Below, piece by piece: positions 15,283-23,930 of a DNA stretch of 34,612 nt. Origin of the DNA: Thermoleptolyngbya sp046719575. Its GTDB lineage: Bacteria > Cyanobacteriota > Cyanobacteriia > Elainellales > Elainellaceae. Both the position numbers and the translations under genes were made by a program. How positions within the stretch are numbered: position 1 is the stretch's first letter; the number at the start of each line of letters is the position of its first letter. The stretch spans positions 1 to 34,612 of the forward strand of contig JBDNCP010000036.1 in NCBI GenBank assembly GCA_046719575.1. Direction: 5' to 3'. The notes beneath the pieces are model-generated. The model saw nothing but the letters and a program-made list of their open reading frames with translations, searched no databases and was not told where the DNA came from.

Positions 15283-15649
15283 GAGCAGGTGCGGAAAAGG
15301 AATATCCCTATCCTATCCGACTCGTCAAGCGACAAAATTTTCGACCAGCCGATACAGAAATTTTTACCCCTTTCCCTCGGTCTTATGTAAAATCCAAGGC
15401 GAGGCCGTCAGCAAATTGTCCCATTTGGGATTGCGCGACCCATTGCGGAAGCAGTTCTTTCGATCGCGTCCTCGCTTAGACTCCTGTTTGTAACGAGCTT
15501 ATGATGAGCTTGTAACAGGCCTGTGACTGAGCGCACTTGCGACTGACGCACTTGTGACTGAGCGCACTTGTGACTGAGCGCAGTTAAGTAGCTGCATGTA
15601 GCTGCATGACCATGACAACCCGGATTTACCTCAGAGAGGACAATATCCA
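15283..15649. other. 367-bp divergent promoter region
   Basis: This region lies between the zinc-ribbon gene and the transporter gene and must carry the promoters of both. It contains a run of short direct repeats ending in the 16-bp array at 15522-15584. An AT-rich stretch occurs at about 15335-15395. I see no gene in it. Confidence 0.6.
15522..15584. repeat. Four-unit tandem repeat, 16-bp unit
   Basis: The unit TGTGACTGAGCGCACT starts at 15522, 15538 (one base short), 15553 and 15569. GTGAC...GCAC gives each unit partial dyad symmetry. It lies 65-130 bp upstream of the transporter start. Confidence 0.9.
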
Positions 15650-17260
15650 ATGTCGATTCTGAATTTAATCTCCTTTGTTGGAATTTTCGGGCTATGTGCA
15701 GTCGCGTGGCTGTTTTCCGAAAATCGTAGTCCCAAGTATTTTCCCTGGCGTGTGGTGATTTGGGGCATCTTGCTCCAGCTAATTCTGGGCTTTCTGGTGT
15801 TTGCCTTTCCAATCACACAGCTTTTTCTGCAATGGTTTACCGATTTGCTGAACGTGATTTTTGACGCAGCCGATGCGGGCGCACGATTTGTGTTTGGCAA
15901 TCGATTTGTTCCCCTTCCTGGACAAGAGCCGCTGGTGCTGTCGCCCCTGCCCGCGTCGGGCACCTGTACGCCGGCCCAGCCGGGCGAGGTGCTGCCAGGG
16001 CTGTGTGGCATTCAGTTGGGCTATATCTTTGCGTTTCGGGCGTTGCCAGCGGTCATCTTCTTTTCGGGGCTAATGGCGCTGCTCTATAACCTGGGGATCA
16101 TTCAGGTCGTTACGAATTTCTTCGCTCGCGTTTTTTACCGCGCCATGCGGCTGAGCGGCGCAGAATCCCTGAGTGGTGCGGCCAATATTTTTGTGGGCAT
16201 CGAAGCGGCGATCGTGGTAAAGCCGTTCCTGGCCAGCATGACTCGGAGTGAGCTACTGGCGATTCTGGCGTGCTGTTTTGGCACGGCGGCCTCGTCTACG
16301 CTGGCGATTTATGTCAGCTTTTTGAAGCCGGTTTTCCCAAATATCCTGGGGCATCTGGTGTCGGCATCGGTGATGGCAATTCCGGCGTGTTTTGTGCTGT
16401 CGAAGATTTTGCTGCCGGAAACGACCGTGCCCGTCACCGCAGGGGGCATCCCCGATGAGCGATCGCTCGATCAGGTGTTGAACGAAGAAGTCGAAGATTT
16501 TGAGGCGGGCGTGGCGCGGACAGAACCCGTGCATCAAGAAACCGTCGCAGGGGAACCCATCGAGCGGGTGAGTCCGCTGGATGCCGCCATCGTGGGCGCA
16601 CTAGACGGGGTGAAAATGGCCGTGGCGATCGCCGCCGTGCTGATTCTAATCTTGGGCTTGGTTTACTTGATTAACCAGTTCTTTAACGCGCTGACGCTGA
16701 TTCCGTTTGGGATTGGCGAAATCTTTAAGGTCGTGACGCTGCAAAATATCCTGGGGGCGCTGTTTTTGCCGCTGACGGTGCTAACGGGCGTGTCGCTCGA
16801 CTGGAGCGAACTTTGGGCTTCGTCGGTGATCATCGGTCGTCGTCTGTTTGAAACGGCGATTCCGCCCTATCAGTCCTTAGCGGCTGCCTCGCGGGATGGC
16901 GTTTTGAGCGATCGCGCTCTGTTAATCGTCAGCTATGCCCTCTCTGGGTTCGCCCATCTGGCCTCGGTCGGCATCTTTGTGGGCGGCACCACGGCGCTGA
17001 TTCCCTCCCGCCGCAAAGACATTTCCGAGCTAGGCTGGAAAGCACTGTTTGTGGGCACCCTGGCCACCATGATGATCGCCTGCGTAGCCGGCGTATTCGA
17101 CACGGGCAACCCCAGCATCCTGGGCACGCCCGATGAACCCGCGCCGCAGACCGTCCCAGCCAGTCCTGCCCCGGCCAGCCCTGCTGCGCCCAGTCCGGCA
17201 GCTCCAGCGCAGACCATTCCCGCACCCCTGCCCGCCAGCCCCTCGCCAACTACTCCTTGA
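15650..17260 (+). CDS. CNT/NupC-family concentrative transporter, divergent substrate motifs
   Basis: This 536-residue inner-membrane protein has the fold-defining segments of concentrative nucleoside transporters, for example TRSELLAILACCFGTAASST, PLTVLTGVSLDWSELWASS and SYALSGFAHLASVGIFVGG near the end. Known CNTs contact nucleosides with a GQTE motif, an NEF-x-AY motif and an Asn in GFAN; here these read GIEA, FETAIPPYQ and GFAH. The substrate may therefore not be an ordinary nucleoside. A long extracytoplasmic or cytoplasmic insertion (about 75-120) and an Ala/Pro/Ser-rich tail (last 50 residues) are unusual. The start ATG 15650 has an AGAGAGGA site 9 nt upstream. Confidence 0.82.
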   Translation: MSILNLISFVGIFGLCAVAWLFSENRSPKYFPWRVVIWGILLQLILGFLVFAFPITQLFLQWFTDLLNVIFDAADAGARFVFGNRFVPLPGQEPLVLSPLPASGTCTPAQPGEVLPGLCGIQLGYIFAFRALPAVIFFSGLMALLYNLGIIQVVTNFFARVFYRAMRLSGAESLSGAANIFVGIEAAIVVKPFLASMTRSELLAILACCFGTAASSTLAIYVSFLKPVFPNILGHLVSASVMAIPACFVLSKILLPETTVPVTAGGIPDERSLDQVLNEEVEDFEAGVARTEPVHQETVAGEPIERVSPLDAAIVGALDGVKMAVAIAAVLILILGLVYLINQFFNALTLIPFGIGEIFKVVTLQNILGALFLPLTVLTGVSLDWSELWASSVIIGRRLFETAIPPYQSLAAASRDGVLSDRALLIVSYALSGFAHLASVGIFVGGTTALIPSRRKDISELGWKALFVGTLATMMIACVAGVFDTGNPSILGTPDEPAPQTVPASPAPASPAAPSPAAPAQTIPAPLPASPSPTTP

Positions 17261-17361
17261 CACCCCTTAAGGCAGTTTCAGAGGTTTGAACGTGCCCGTT
17301 GCCCACCTAGTATCGTGAGTATCGCTAACAGACAGGAATCGACGGAGCCTAGCAGCAGGCT

Positions 17362-18063
17362 TCACGCCAGATATTGCGCCCACTGGCTGACGATTTCTGG
17401 CGAACCATACCACAGTCGTCCGGGTCGCGGCGAATGAACCACCTCTGGCAGGGTCAGGTTTTCTGCACCGTCCAGATGAGCAGCCTCGATGGGCGTAATG
17501 CCGTCGCCCCAGCAGCCGCCTACGCCACAGGTCATTTCGTAGCTGCTGTGAGCAAACCAAGTTCCCGGTCGCCGCTGCCCATACACCGCTTTGCCCGCCA
17601 CGCAGACATAGCGCACCTGCGGGTAAAACGCGCCGGGATAGTGCGTCTTCACAAAGTCCAAATTGCGCCGCGTCCAGCGTTCCTGGCTGACGTGGGGCGT
17701 GCCCAGGGTGACCAGCGTTGCCACCGACGGATGCGCCTTCCAGAGGCAAGACTTGCCCGCATCGCTGGGGTGAATCTGGTAGGGCACTTCACCCAGGTAA
17801 ATCCGCGCAATCCAGCCGCCTGCGGAATGACCCACCAAATTGAGGCGATCGCTCCCCGTTTCCTGCTGCACCTGGCGCACCGTCGCGTCCAGCTTTTCCA
17901 AAATCGGGGTCATCGAGCGGCCGCCCAGCGTTGGCACCCAGTCTCGTCGCCGTAGCGGAACCGTCTTCGCCCAAATGCCCAGCCCTTCAAGTGCCCGCTC
18001 CATCTCGCGATAGGGCGCGGCATCGGCAAAGTATCCCGGCAAAATAACGGTCGGCAAGCTCAT
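17362..18063 (-). CDS. Alpha/beta-hydrolase (lipase-like), translationally coupled
   Basis: This 233-residue protein has the nucleophile elbow GHSAGG (Ser80) and an N-terminal PTVILPGYFA strand-loop like small lipases. A later TLGTPH block is typical of lipase/acyl-transfer hydrolases. It is a probable cytoplasmic esterase or lipase with unknown substrate. ATG 18063 overlaps the stop codon of the upstream hydrolase in an ATGA arrangement, which indicates translational coupling; an upstream in-frame ATG would run deep into that gene and is unlikely. Two adjacent hydrolases suggest consecutive or related ester-cleaving steps. Confidence 0.8.
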   Translation of the reverse strand: MSLPTVILPGYFADAAPYREMERALEGLGIWAKTVPLRRRDWVPTLGGRSMTPILEKLDATVRQVQQETGSDRLNLVGHSAGGWIARIYLGEVPYQIHPSDAGKSCLWKAHPSVATLVTLGTPHVSQERWTRRNLDFVKTHYPGAFYPQVRYVCVAGKAVYGQRRPGTWFAHSSYEMTCGVGGCWGDGITPIEAAHLDGAENLTLPEVVHSPRPGRLWYGSPEIVSQWAQYLA

Positions 18064-18965
18064 CCGCGATTCTCCGCGCTCAACCACTCCAGCACCAGCC
18101 GATTGACCGTATCGGGGCATTCGTCGTGGGGGCAGTGGCCGGCCCCCGAAATTGGCGTGTACTGCACCCGGTCGGGTTCGGCGGCCGCCAGTTCTCGATA
18201 AATTTTGGAGCCTGCGATCGGAGTCCAGGGGTCAGCATCGCCCCACAGCACCAGGATGGGCTGCTGCACGCGGGGCAATAGTTCTGCTGGGCTGGGGCCT
18301 GGGGGAGCCGTGAGGATGGAGGCAAAGACTTTTTGAGCGCCCGGATCGCAGGAGGGTTCATAGATCAGATCCACCAGTTCGTCGGTGACGGCGGTGTGGT
18401 CGCGGTAGACCTGCATCAGGGTGCGGCGAATGCGCGGCTTTTTGCGGACTTGCTCAAACAAAAACGGCCCCACCAGGTCAGAACTCACCAGTTGGGTAAA
18501 TACGCCCATCACCAGCCGCAGCGGTGGGTTTAGCTCCTCAGGGCGATGGTTTAGCCCGCCTGCCGCGTTGAGCAAGACCACGCGCTGCACCAGATCGGGA
18601 TAGTCGGCAGCCATCATTAGGCTGAGCAAAGCGCCGATGGAGTTGCCGATAAACACGGCAGGTGCGCCAATATGGGCAGCCCAAAAGTCTTTGAGCAGGT
18701 CTTGCCAGAGTTCCAAACTGTAGGCGATCGCCGGTTTGCTTGATCCGCCAAAGCCCAGCAAGTCCAGCGCAAAGACGCGATAACCCGCCGCCGCCAGCAC
18801 GGGGATATTGTTGCGCCAGTGCCCGATCGCCGCGCCAAAGCCGTGAATCAGCACAATCGGCTGACCCGCGCCCTGCACAGTGTAGCGGATGGTGTATCCT
18901 TGCCAGTCCCAGGTGAGTCGTTCGAGGGGTTGGGGTGCGGTGAGTTGAGAAGTCACAGATGACAA
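18060..18965 (-). CDS. Alpha/beta-hydrolase, pheophytinase-like group
   Basis: This 301-residue alpha/beta-fold hydrolase has the oxyanion-region HGFG (41-44), LDLLGFGGSSKP (68-79), the nucleophile elbow GNSIGA (Ser109), a likely acid in LWGDADPW and the catalytic His in GAGHCPHDECPD. The text WQGYTIRYTVQG and HWRNNIPVLA resembles the cyanobacterial/plastid group that includes pheophytinase and chlorophyll dephytylase relatives, so a phytyl- or other lipid-ester substrate is possible. That assignment is from memory and only suggestive. It is the upstream member of the ATGA-coupled hydrolase pair. Confidence 0.82.
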   Translation of the reverse strand: MSSVTSQLTAPQPLERLTWDWQGYTIRYTVQGAGQPIVLIHGFGAAIGHWRNNIPVLAAAGYRVFALDLLGFGGSSKPAIAYSLELWQDLLKDFWAAHIGAPAVFIGNSIGALLSLMMAADYPDLVQRVVLLNAAGGLNHRPEELNPPLRLVMGVFTQLVSSDLVGPFLFEQVRKKPRIRRTLMQVYRDHTAVTDELVDLIYEPSCDPGAQKVFASILTAPPGPSPAELLPRVQQPILVLWGDADPWTPIAGSKIYRELAAAEPDRVQYTPISGAGHCPHDECPDTVNRLVLEWLSAENRG

Positions 18966-19078
18966 ATCACGAATAAAGTTAATAGAGTGGCGCTGAGAAG
19001 TGACGAAACAGATGGGAAGTTACGAAGAATATTGAAGTTTTCTTAACCTCTTCTATCATAAGAGCTTCCAGAAAAGCT

Positions 19079-21883
19079 TTACCGCCCCGCCCACTTCCGC
19101 ACCAGTTTCTGAAGCTCCACGGCCCAAAAGCCAATCGTGCTGACCCCCACGCAAGCCGCTAGTTCAACCCCTGTTAGCGGCTGCGTCTCAAACCAGCGTT
19201 GCAGAACGGGTAGCGTCATCACCAGCATTTGCAGCCCAAAGGTGAGCAGCACCGCGCCCAGCATCGGCTTGTTGCTCAGCAGCCCAATTCTTGCCAGCAG
19301 GCGGTTTTCAGACCGCATCGCCAGGGCTAACCAGATCCGCGAGAAAGCCAGCGTCGCAAAGACCATCGTTTGCCAGTTGGGGCGGCCTGTAGACCAGACC
19401 CAATAGCCAAAGCCTAGAAACGTGACTCCCATAAGGATGCCAATCCACACAATATCGCGACCCACGCCCCGGCTAAACACACTCTCGCCCGGCGGATAGG
19501 GCGGCCGCTGCATCACATTTTTTTCGGCGGGTTCCACGCTCAGCGCTAGGGCCAGCAGCCCGTCTGCCAGCAGGTTGATCCAGAGAATCTGAATCGGACG
19601 CAGGGGCAGGGGCATGGCGATCAGCGGAGCCAGCAGCATCAGCATCACGCCGCTGACGTTGCCCGTCAGGTTATAGCGGATGAATTTTCGGATGTTGTCG
19701 TAGATGACGCGCCCCTCTTCCACCGCCGCAACGATGGTGGAGAAATTGTCATTCAGCAGCACCATGTCGGCGGCTTCTTTGGCGACATCCGTGCCCGTAA
19801 TGCCCATCGCCACGCCGATGTCGGCCTTTCGCAGGGCGGGCGCGTCGTTGACCCCGTCGCCCGTCATAGAGACAATCTCGCCGCGATTTTTCAGGGCTTC
19901 TACGATCTTCAGCTTTTGCTGGGGCGAGACGCGGGCATAGACCGACACCTCACCCACCTGTTGCTCTAGTTCTTGCATAGAAAGCTGGCTAAGTTGCTGC
20001 CCAGTTAAGTATCTATCGTTGGTGGCAATCTCTAGATCGCGGGCGATGGTGCGGGCCATCAGGGGATGGTCGCCTGTGATCATCACTGTGCGGATTCCGG
20101 CTGCGTTGCAGGTTTGCACGGCGGTTTTGGCTTCGGGTCGGGCCGGATCGAGCATTCCCACCAGCCCCACCATCACCAAGTCTTGCTCGACTTCCAGTTC
20201 TCGACCCGGAGGCGGCAGGTCGTTGAGCAGGCGAAAGGCTACACCGAGGACGCGCGTGCCCATGCTGGCCAGCCGATCGTTATCTTGCAAAATGCGATCG
20301 CGCCTCTCGGCATCGAGCGGTTTTTGCCCCTCATCCCAAACGTGAGTAGACACCTCCAGCATTCCGTCGATGGCTCCTTTGGTTAGGGCGATATAGGGCG
20401 CATTGGGCAGATTGAGCAGGCTCAGCACCAGCTTGCCCACGTCTGAGGCTTGCCAGTTTTGGCGATCGCCCCATTTGTGAATCGTCGTCATCCGCTTGCG
20501 GTCGGAGTCGAAGGGCGCTTCGGCAACGCGGGGCAGCAGCACTTCCAGTTCCTCTTTGCCCAGCCCCAGGCGATCGGCCGCCACCACCAGAGCGATTTCC
20601 GTCGGGTCGCCCAGGGCTTTGTCTTTGCCATCTTCATCTTCTTTGACCAGGGCGTTGTTGCAGAGGGCGCTGCCGACTAGCGTCAGGGCGATCGGCGCAC
20701 TCAGGGGCACGCCATCTCCAGGGCGAAAGATGGACTTGCGGCCATCCAGTCGGGAGGTGATTTCGGCAAAAGATTCGCGCAGTTCTACCTGTTCGCCGGC
20801 CAGCGACAGGATCTTCACCGTCATCCGATTTTCCGTCAGCGTGCCTGTTTTGTCGGAGCAGATGGTGGTGACGGAGCCGAGGGTTTCCACTGCGGGCAGC
20901 TTGCGGATCAGGGCTTGCCGCTTCAGCATTCGCCGAGAGCCAATCGCCAGGGCAATCGTGACTACGGCCGGCAAGCCTTCGGGAATAATTGCCACGGCCA
21001 GGCTGACCGCCGTGAGGAACAGATCTTCAACATTGCCCCCCCGCGCCAGGCCGACAGCAAACATCAGGGCCACTAGGGCTAGCGCGGCAACTGCTAGCCG
21101 TTTGCCCAGTTGGTCGAGTCGCTTTTGCAGCGGCGTTTGTTCCGCCTCTACCGACTGAATCGAGTCGGCAATTTTGCCCAGTTCTGTATCCATGCCTGTC
21201 GCCGTCACCAGCCCGCGCCCGCGCCCGTAGGTGACGACCGTGCCCATATAGACCATATTGCGGCGATCGCCCAGCGGCAGGTCTCGCCCCTCGATCTTCG
21301 CCACCTGCTTTTCCACCGACTCCGACTCGCCCGTAAAGGCGGCTTCTTGCGTCCGCAGGTTGGTGCTTTCTAGCAGCCGACAGTCTGCCGGAACTTGGTC
21401 GCCATCCTCTAGCTGCACAATGTCACCCACCACCAATTCCCGCGCCAACACCTGCTGCCACTCGCCATCGCGCAACACCCGCGCCTTGGGCACCGCCAAT
21501 TTTTTGAGCGCGGCAAACTCTTTGCCGGCCCGATATTCTTGCGTAAAGCCCAGCACTGCGTTGAAGACCACGATCGCCAAAATCGCCAGCGCATCTTCCA
21601 GATCGCCCAGCACCGCCGAGGCGATCGCCGCCACAATCAGCACCACCACCGTCGTCGCGGTTAGCTGTTCCCATAGCATCCGCCAGGGGCTTTTGAGTGG
21701 CGGTTCTGACAATTCGTTTGCGCCATTTTGCTGGAGGCGATCGCCCGCTGTTGTCTGGCTCAACCCCGTGCGCGGATCAGTTCCAATTTGGCTCAGCGCG
21801 TCTTGCGGCTCCAGCGCATACCAAAGCGTGTCCGCCGTTTTCGCCTGATCCAGCGCATCATTTTGTCGGTTGCCCCTACTCAT
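19079..21883 (-). CDS. P-type IIA cation (calcium-type) ATPase, PacL-like
   Basis: This 934-residue inner-membrane pump shows an N-terminal cation-ATPase domain, TGES (184-187, actuator), PEGLP (301-305, helix M4), the phosphorylation site CSDKTGTLT (D344), TGDGVNDAPAL (674-684) and C-terminal helices. Compared with SERCA, site II residues are present (E302, N770, D774; the Thr between is Ala773). In M5 the Asn is kept (N742) but the site I glutamate is Gly745, so it probably carries one Ca2+ per cycle, as PMR1 and LMCA1 do. The function is export of Ca2+ or a similar divalent ion. It stands alone, with 113 bp to the hydrolase pair and 258 bp upstream to the RluA-like gene. Confidence 0.92.
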   Translation of the reverse strand: MSRGNRQNDALDQAKTADTLWYALEPQDALSQIGTDPRTGLSQTTAGDRLQQNGANELSEPPLKSPWRMLWEQLTATTVVVLIVAAIASAVLGDLEDALAILAIVVFNAVLGFTQEYRAGKEFAALKKLAVPKARVLRDGEWQQVLARELVVGDIVQLEDGDQVPADCRLLESTNLRTQEAAFTGESESVEKQVAKIEGRDLPLGDRRNMVYMGTVVTYGRGRGLVTATGMDTELGKIADSIQSVEAEQTPLQKRLDQLGKRLAVAALALVALMFAVGLARGGNVEDLFLTAVSLAVAIIPEGLPAVVTIALAIGSRRMLKRQALIRKLPAVETLGSVTTICSDKTGTLTENRMTVKILSLAGEQVELRESFAEITSRLDGRKSIFRPGDGVPLSAPIALTLVGSALCNNALVKEDEDGKDKALGDPTEIALVVAADRLGLGKEELEVLLPRVAEAPFDSDRKRMTTIHKWGDRQNWQASDVGKLVLSLLNLPNAPYIALTKGAIDGMLEVSTHVWDEGQKPLDAERRDRILQDNDRLASMGTRVLGVAFRLLNDLPPPGRELEVEQDLVMVGLVGMLDPARPEAKTAVQTCNAAGIRTVMITGDHPLMARTIARDLEIATNDRYLTGQQLSQLSMQELEQQVGEVSVYARVSPQQKLKIVEALKNRGEIVSMTGDGVNDAPALRKADIGVAMGITGTDVAKEAADMVLLNDNFSTIVAAVEEGRVIYDNIRKFIRYNLTGNVSGVMLMLLAPLIAMPLPLRPIQILWINLLADGLLALALSVEPAEKNVMQRPPYPPGESVFSRGVGRDIVWIGILMGVTFLGFGYWVWSTGRPNWQTMVFATLAFSRIWLALAMRSENRLLARIGLLSNKPMLGAVLLTFGLQMLVMTLPVLQRWFETQPLTGVELAACVGVSTIGFWAVELQKLVRKWAGR

Positions 21884-22050
21884 AGAAAGCCTGCACCCTT
21901 TGCCTGTTCGGCACTAAAGGTAAATTCGAGAAGTAAATTTGAGGAGTCGGAATCTGGCAACAGAGTCCGCGATGTGAAACAAGGTAAACAACGGGATAAA
22001 ACAACGGGATAAAGCAACGAAATCAGGCGAGGTCTGGCACATTCATCTCT

Positions 22051-22086
22051 CATAGCATCAATCAGCATTCATAGCATCAATCAGCA
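22051..22086. repeat. Direct repeat pair, 17 bp at 19-bp spacing
   Basis: CATAGCATCAATCAGCA occurs at 22051-22067 and 22070-22086. It lies between the RluA-like gene and the ATPase gene, in the ATPase upstream region. A second, shorter repeat (AACGGGATAAA, two copies) occurs nearby at about 21990-22014. Confidence 0.85.
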
Positions 22087-22141
22087 GAGCTAGAGAGTAT
22101 TTGACAAGTCATGGCTGACAAATCGTGATGTCCATTCAGGT

Positions 22142-23206
22142 TCATTTCAGGTTGATTGAAGCAGGTGCAAATGGGGCGGGAACCGTGAACACCATCGGCT
22201 GCCCTTGGGTGGGGTGTTGAAACGTGAGCCGATGAGCGTGCAGGCAATAGCCACAGTCGCCAGGGACGGGCAGCTTTTCGCGCTCTGCCTCGGTTTCTGA
22301 TTGGGGAATGCGGGGCGTGCCGCCAGGAGCGTAGAGCGGATCGCCCAGCAGCGGATTGCCCACTGCCGCCAGGTGAATGCGGATCTGGTGGGGGCGGCCC
22401 GTGAGGATGGTCATCTCGACGAGGGTGCGATCGCCCTGCCGCCTCAAAACCTGCCCTTCGCTATAGGCAGGCAAGCCCTCGGACACAGCGCCATACACGT
22501 AGCCGAGAACGGGATGGGGCACTTTGCCGATGGGCTGAGTAATAGTAAAGCGATTGGGCAGATCGGTAGCGCCGATAAGCGCAAGATAGGTTTTTCGCAA
22601 GGGGCGATCGCCCAGTTTTCCCGTCTGATGAGCATAATCTGTATGCCAGCCAGAATATAGCTGCGAATGGTTCCCAGAACGCAGTTGCGAATGTGACGCT
22701 ACAAGAGATTTCAGCAAGATCTCTGCCTGCCGCGTCTGGTCGCGCATCTGCTGGCTGAGGTGCGACTTGGCGAAGGGCGATCGCGCCAGCAGCAACAAGC
22801 CAGACGTGCCCCGCCCCAAACGATGCACAGGCGTTGGCGGATTCTGCGGATAGCGCTGCTGCAACTGCCCCAGCAGCGTGTGTTGCAAAAAGCCACCCCC
22901 CGGTAGCACGGGCAACCCCGACGGCTTTGCCACCACCAGCACATCGGGGTCTTCGTGCAAAATGTCGAACACTAGCGGCACGTCGGGTTCTTGCCACGGC
23001 GGTCGATGATAGGCAAGCTGCTGACCCAGGCACAGCACGTCTTCTGCCGAGGCAGGCCAGCCATTCACCCGGATTTGCCCCTGGGCAATGCGGCGTTGCC
23101 ATTCGTCGCGGCTGGAGTGCGGATAGCGCTGACTGTAATAATCCAAGAGCGATCGCCCCACATCGCGCCGCGTCACCTGCTCTCGATAGACCCAGCCCTG
23201 GTTCAT
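22142..23206 (-). CDS. RluA-family pseudouridine synthase homologue lacking the catalytic Asp
   Basis: This 354-residue protein has an N-terminal S4-like RNA-binding stretch (about 16-70) and an RluA-type catalytic domain. The domain includes VVAKPSGLPVLPGG (91-104), an active-site block and RKTYLALIG, and GRPHQIRIHLAAVGNPLLGD further on. The active-site motif of the family is HRLDxxTSG; here it reads HRLGRGTSG (128-136), with GGG encoding Gly131 in place of the catalytic aspartate. I recall a similar HRLGRGTSG in the plant RNA pseudouridine synthase 5 group, so this may be a conserved, altered subfamily rather than a recent mutation. It is the second gene of a pair with AzlD (18 bp gap). Confidence 0.85.
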   Translation of the reverse strand: MNQGWVYREQVTRRDVGRSLLDYYSQRYPHSSRDEWQRRIAQGQIRVNGWPASAEDVLCLGQQLAYHRPPWQEPDVPLVFDILHEDPDVLVVAKPSGLPVLPGGGFLQHTLLGQLQQRYPQNPPTPVHRLGRGTSGLLLLARSPFAKSHLSQQMRDQTRQAEILLKSLVASHSQLRSGNHSQLYSGWHTDYAHQTGKLGDRPLRKTYLALIGATDLPNRFTITQPIGKVPHPVLGYVYGAVSEGLPAYSEGQVLRRQGDRTLVEMTILTGRPHQIRIHLAAVGNPLLGDPLYAPGGTPRIPQSETEAEREKLPVPGDCGYCLHAHRLTFQHPTQGQPMVFTVPAPFAPASINLK

Positions 23207-23224
23207 AAATCGCGCTGCAAGCCG

Positions 23225-23521
23225 CTAAGCAAAGGACGAAACCGCACCGAACACCACGCATCCCAGCAAAATGCAGACCGCCAGCGGCCACTTGCACAGC
23301 GCCCCGCCCACCACCGCCAGCGTTGCCAATACCGTCGCTCCTGTTTCAGACGGCTGGCTCAGCAATCCCATCACACTCGCCACCGCCATCGCCAAAATCA
23401 CCGCCAGCGGCAGATAGGCCAGCCATCGTGTCGGAACCCACCGTTCGGGAAGCCACACGCCCGCCGTCCGCATCAGAAACGTGCCAACGCCTGACAGGAG
23501 AATGAGGGTGAGGAGGGACAT
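23225..23521 (-). CDS. AzlD-family small membrane protein (orphan)
   Basis: This 98-residue protein has three hydrophobic segments (about 4-20, 35-53, 65-93) and the AzlD signature GVGTFLMRTAGVWLPERW. AzlD normally works with the larger AzlC subunit to export branched-chain amino acids. No azlC is visible on either side, so the partner must be elsewhere or the protein has another role. It is read in the same direction as the RluA-like gene 18 bp downstream, so the two are probably cotranscribed. Confidence 0.8.
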   Translation of the reverse strand: MSLLTLILLSGVGTFLMRTAGVWLPERWVPTRWLAYLPLAVILAMAVASVMGLLSQPSETGATVLATLAVVGGALCKWPLAVCILLGCVVFGAVSSFA

Positions 23522-23930
23522 GAGGAGAGAGATGGGGTGTAGGGGTTGATTTTGGATTTTGGATGGGCGATTTTGGATAGGCGGATTTAGATTTCCTACG
23601 CAAGAGTCTGCAAGGCCTCAAGCAGCTTAATTTATGGCAACTTTATGGCAACTTTATGGCAACGTCTAGAGAATCAGTTGGGAATCAGTCTGAGAGCTAA
23701 GTTTATAAACCAAATCTCAAGGAGCCTGAGTGCCTTAACAGTCTTGATTTCGAGCTTGTAATCGCCTGAACGAAGGCAACTTTACAAAAACCACTAATTT
23801 CAACTGATTTCAAAGGCTTTCAGACGACTTTATAAATTGGCTCTGAGGCGCGAGATTTGCGCTTTGCTCATCCTATTACCTCCTCTGTCCTTCACTTTCT
23901 CAAAATCCCAAACCCAAAACCTCCACTCCA
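23522..23930. other. 409-bp gene-free stretch with heptamer and 11-bp repeats
   Basis: It carries CCAAAAT-type heptamers on the minus strand at 23548-23578 (GATTTTGGAT repeated), a similar short block at about 23901-23922 on the plus strand, and the 11-bp array at 23631-23663. The rest is AT-rich. No supported gene is seen. The azlD promoter should lie at its left end. Confidence 0.6.
23631..23663. repeat. 11-bp tandem repeat, three perfect copies
   Basis: The unit TTTATGGCAAC occurs at 23631-23641, 23642-23652 and 23653-23663. Its end resembles the unit of the unrelated-looking array at 24461-24520 (both contain TTTxxGGCA), 800 bp away. Confidence 0.92.

Noticed and set aside
14763..15335. 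Longer minus-strand frame over the zinc-ribbon gene
   Set aside because: It overlaps the permease 3' end and the better-supported 112-residue cysteine-rich frame; its text is shadow-like.
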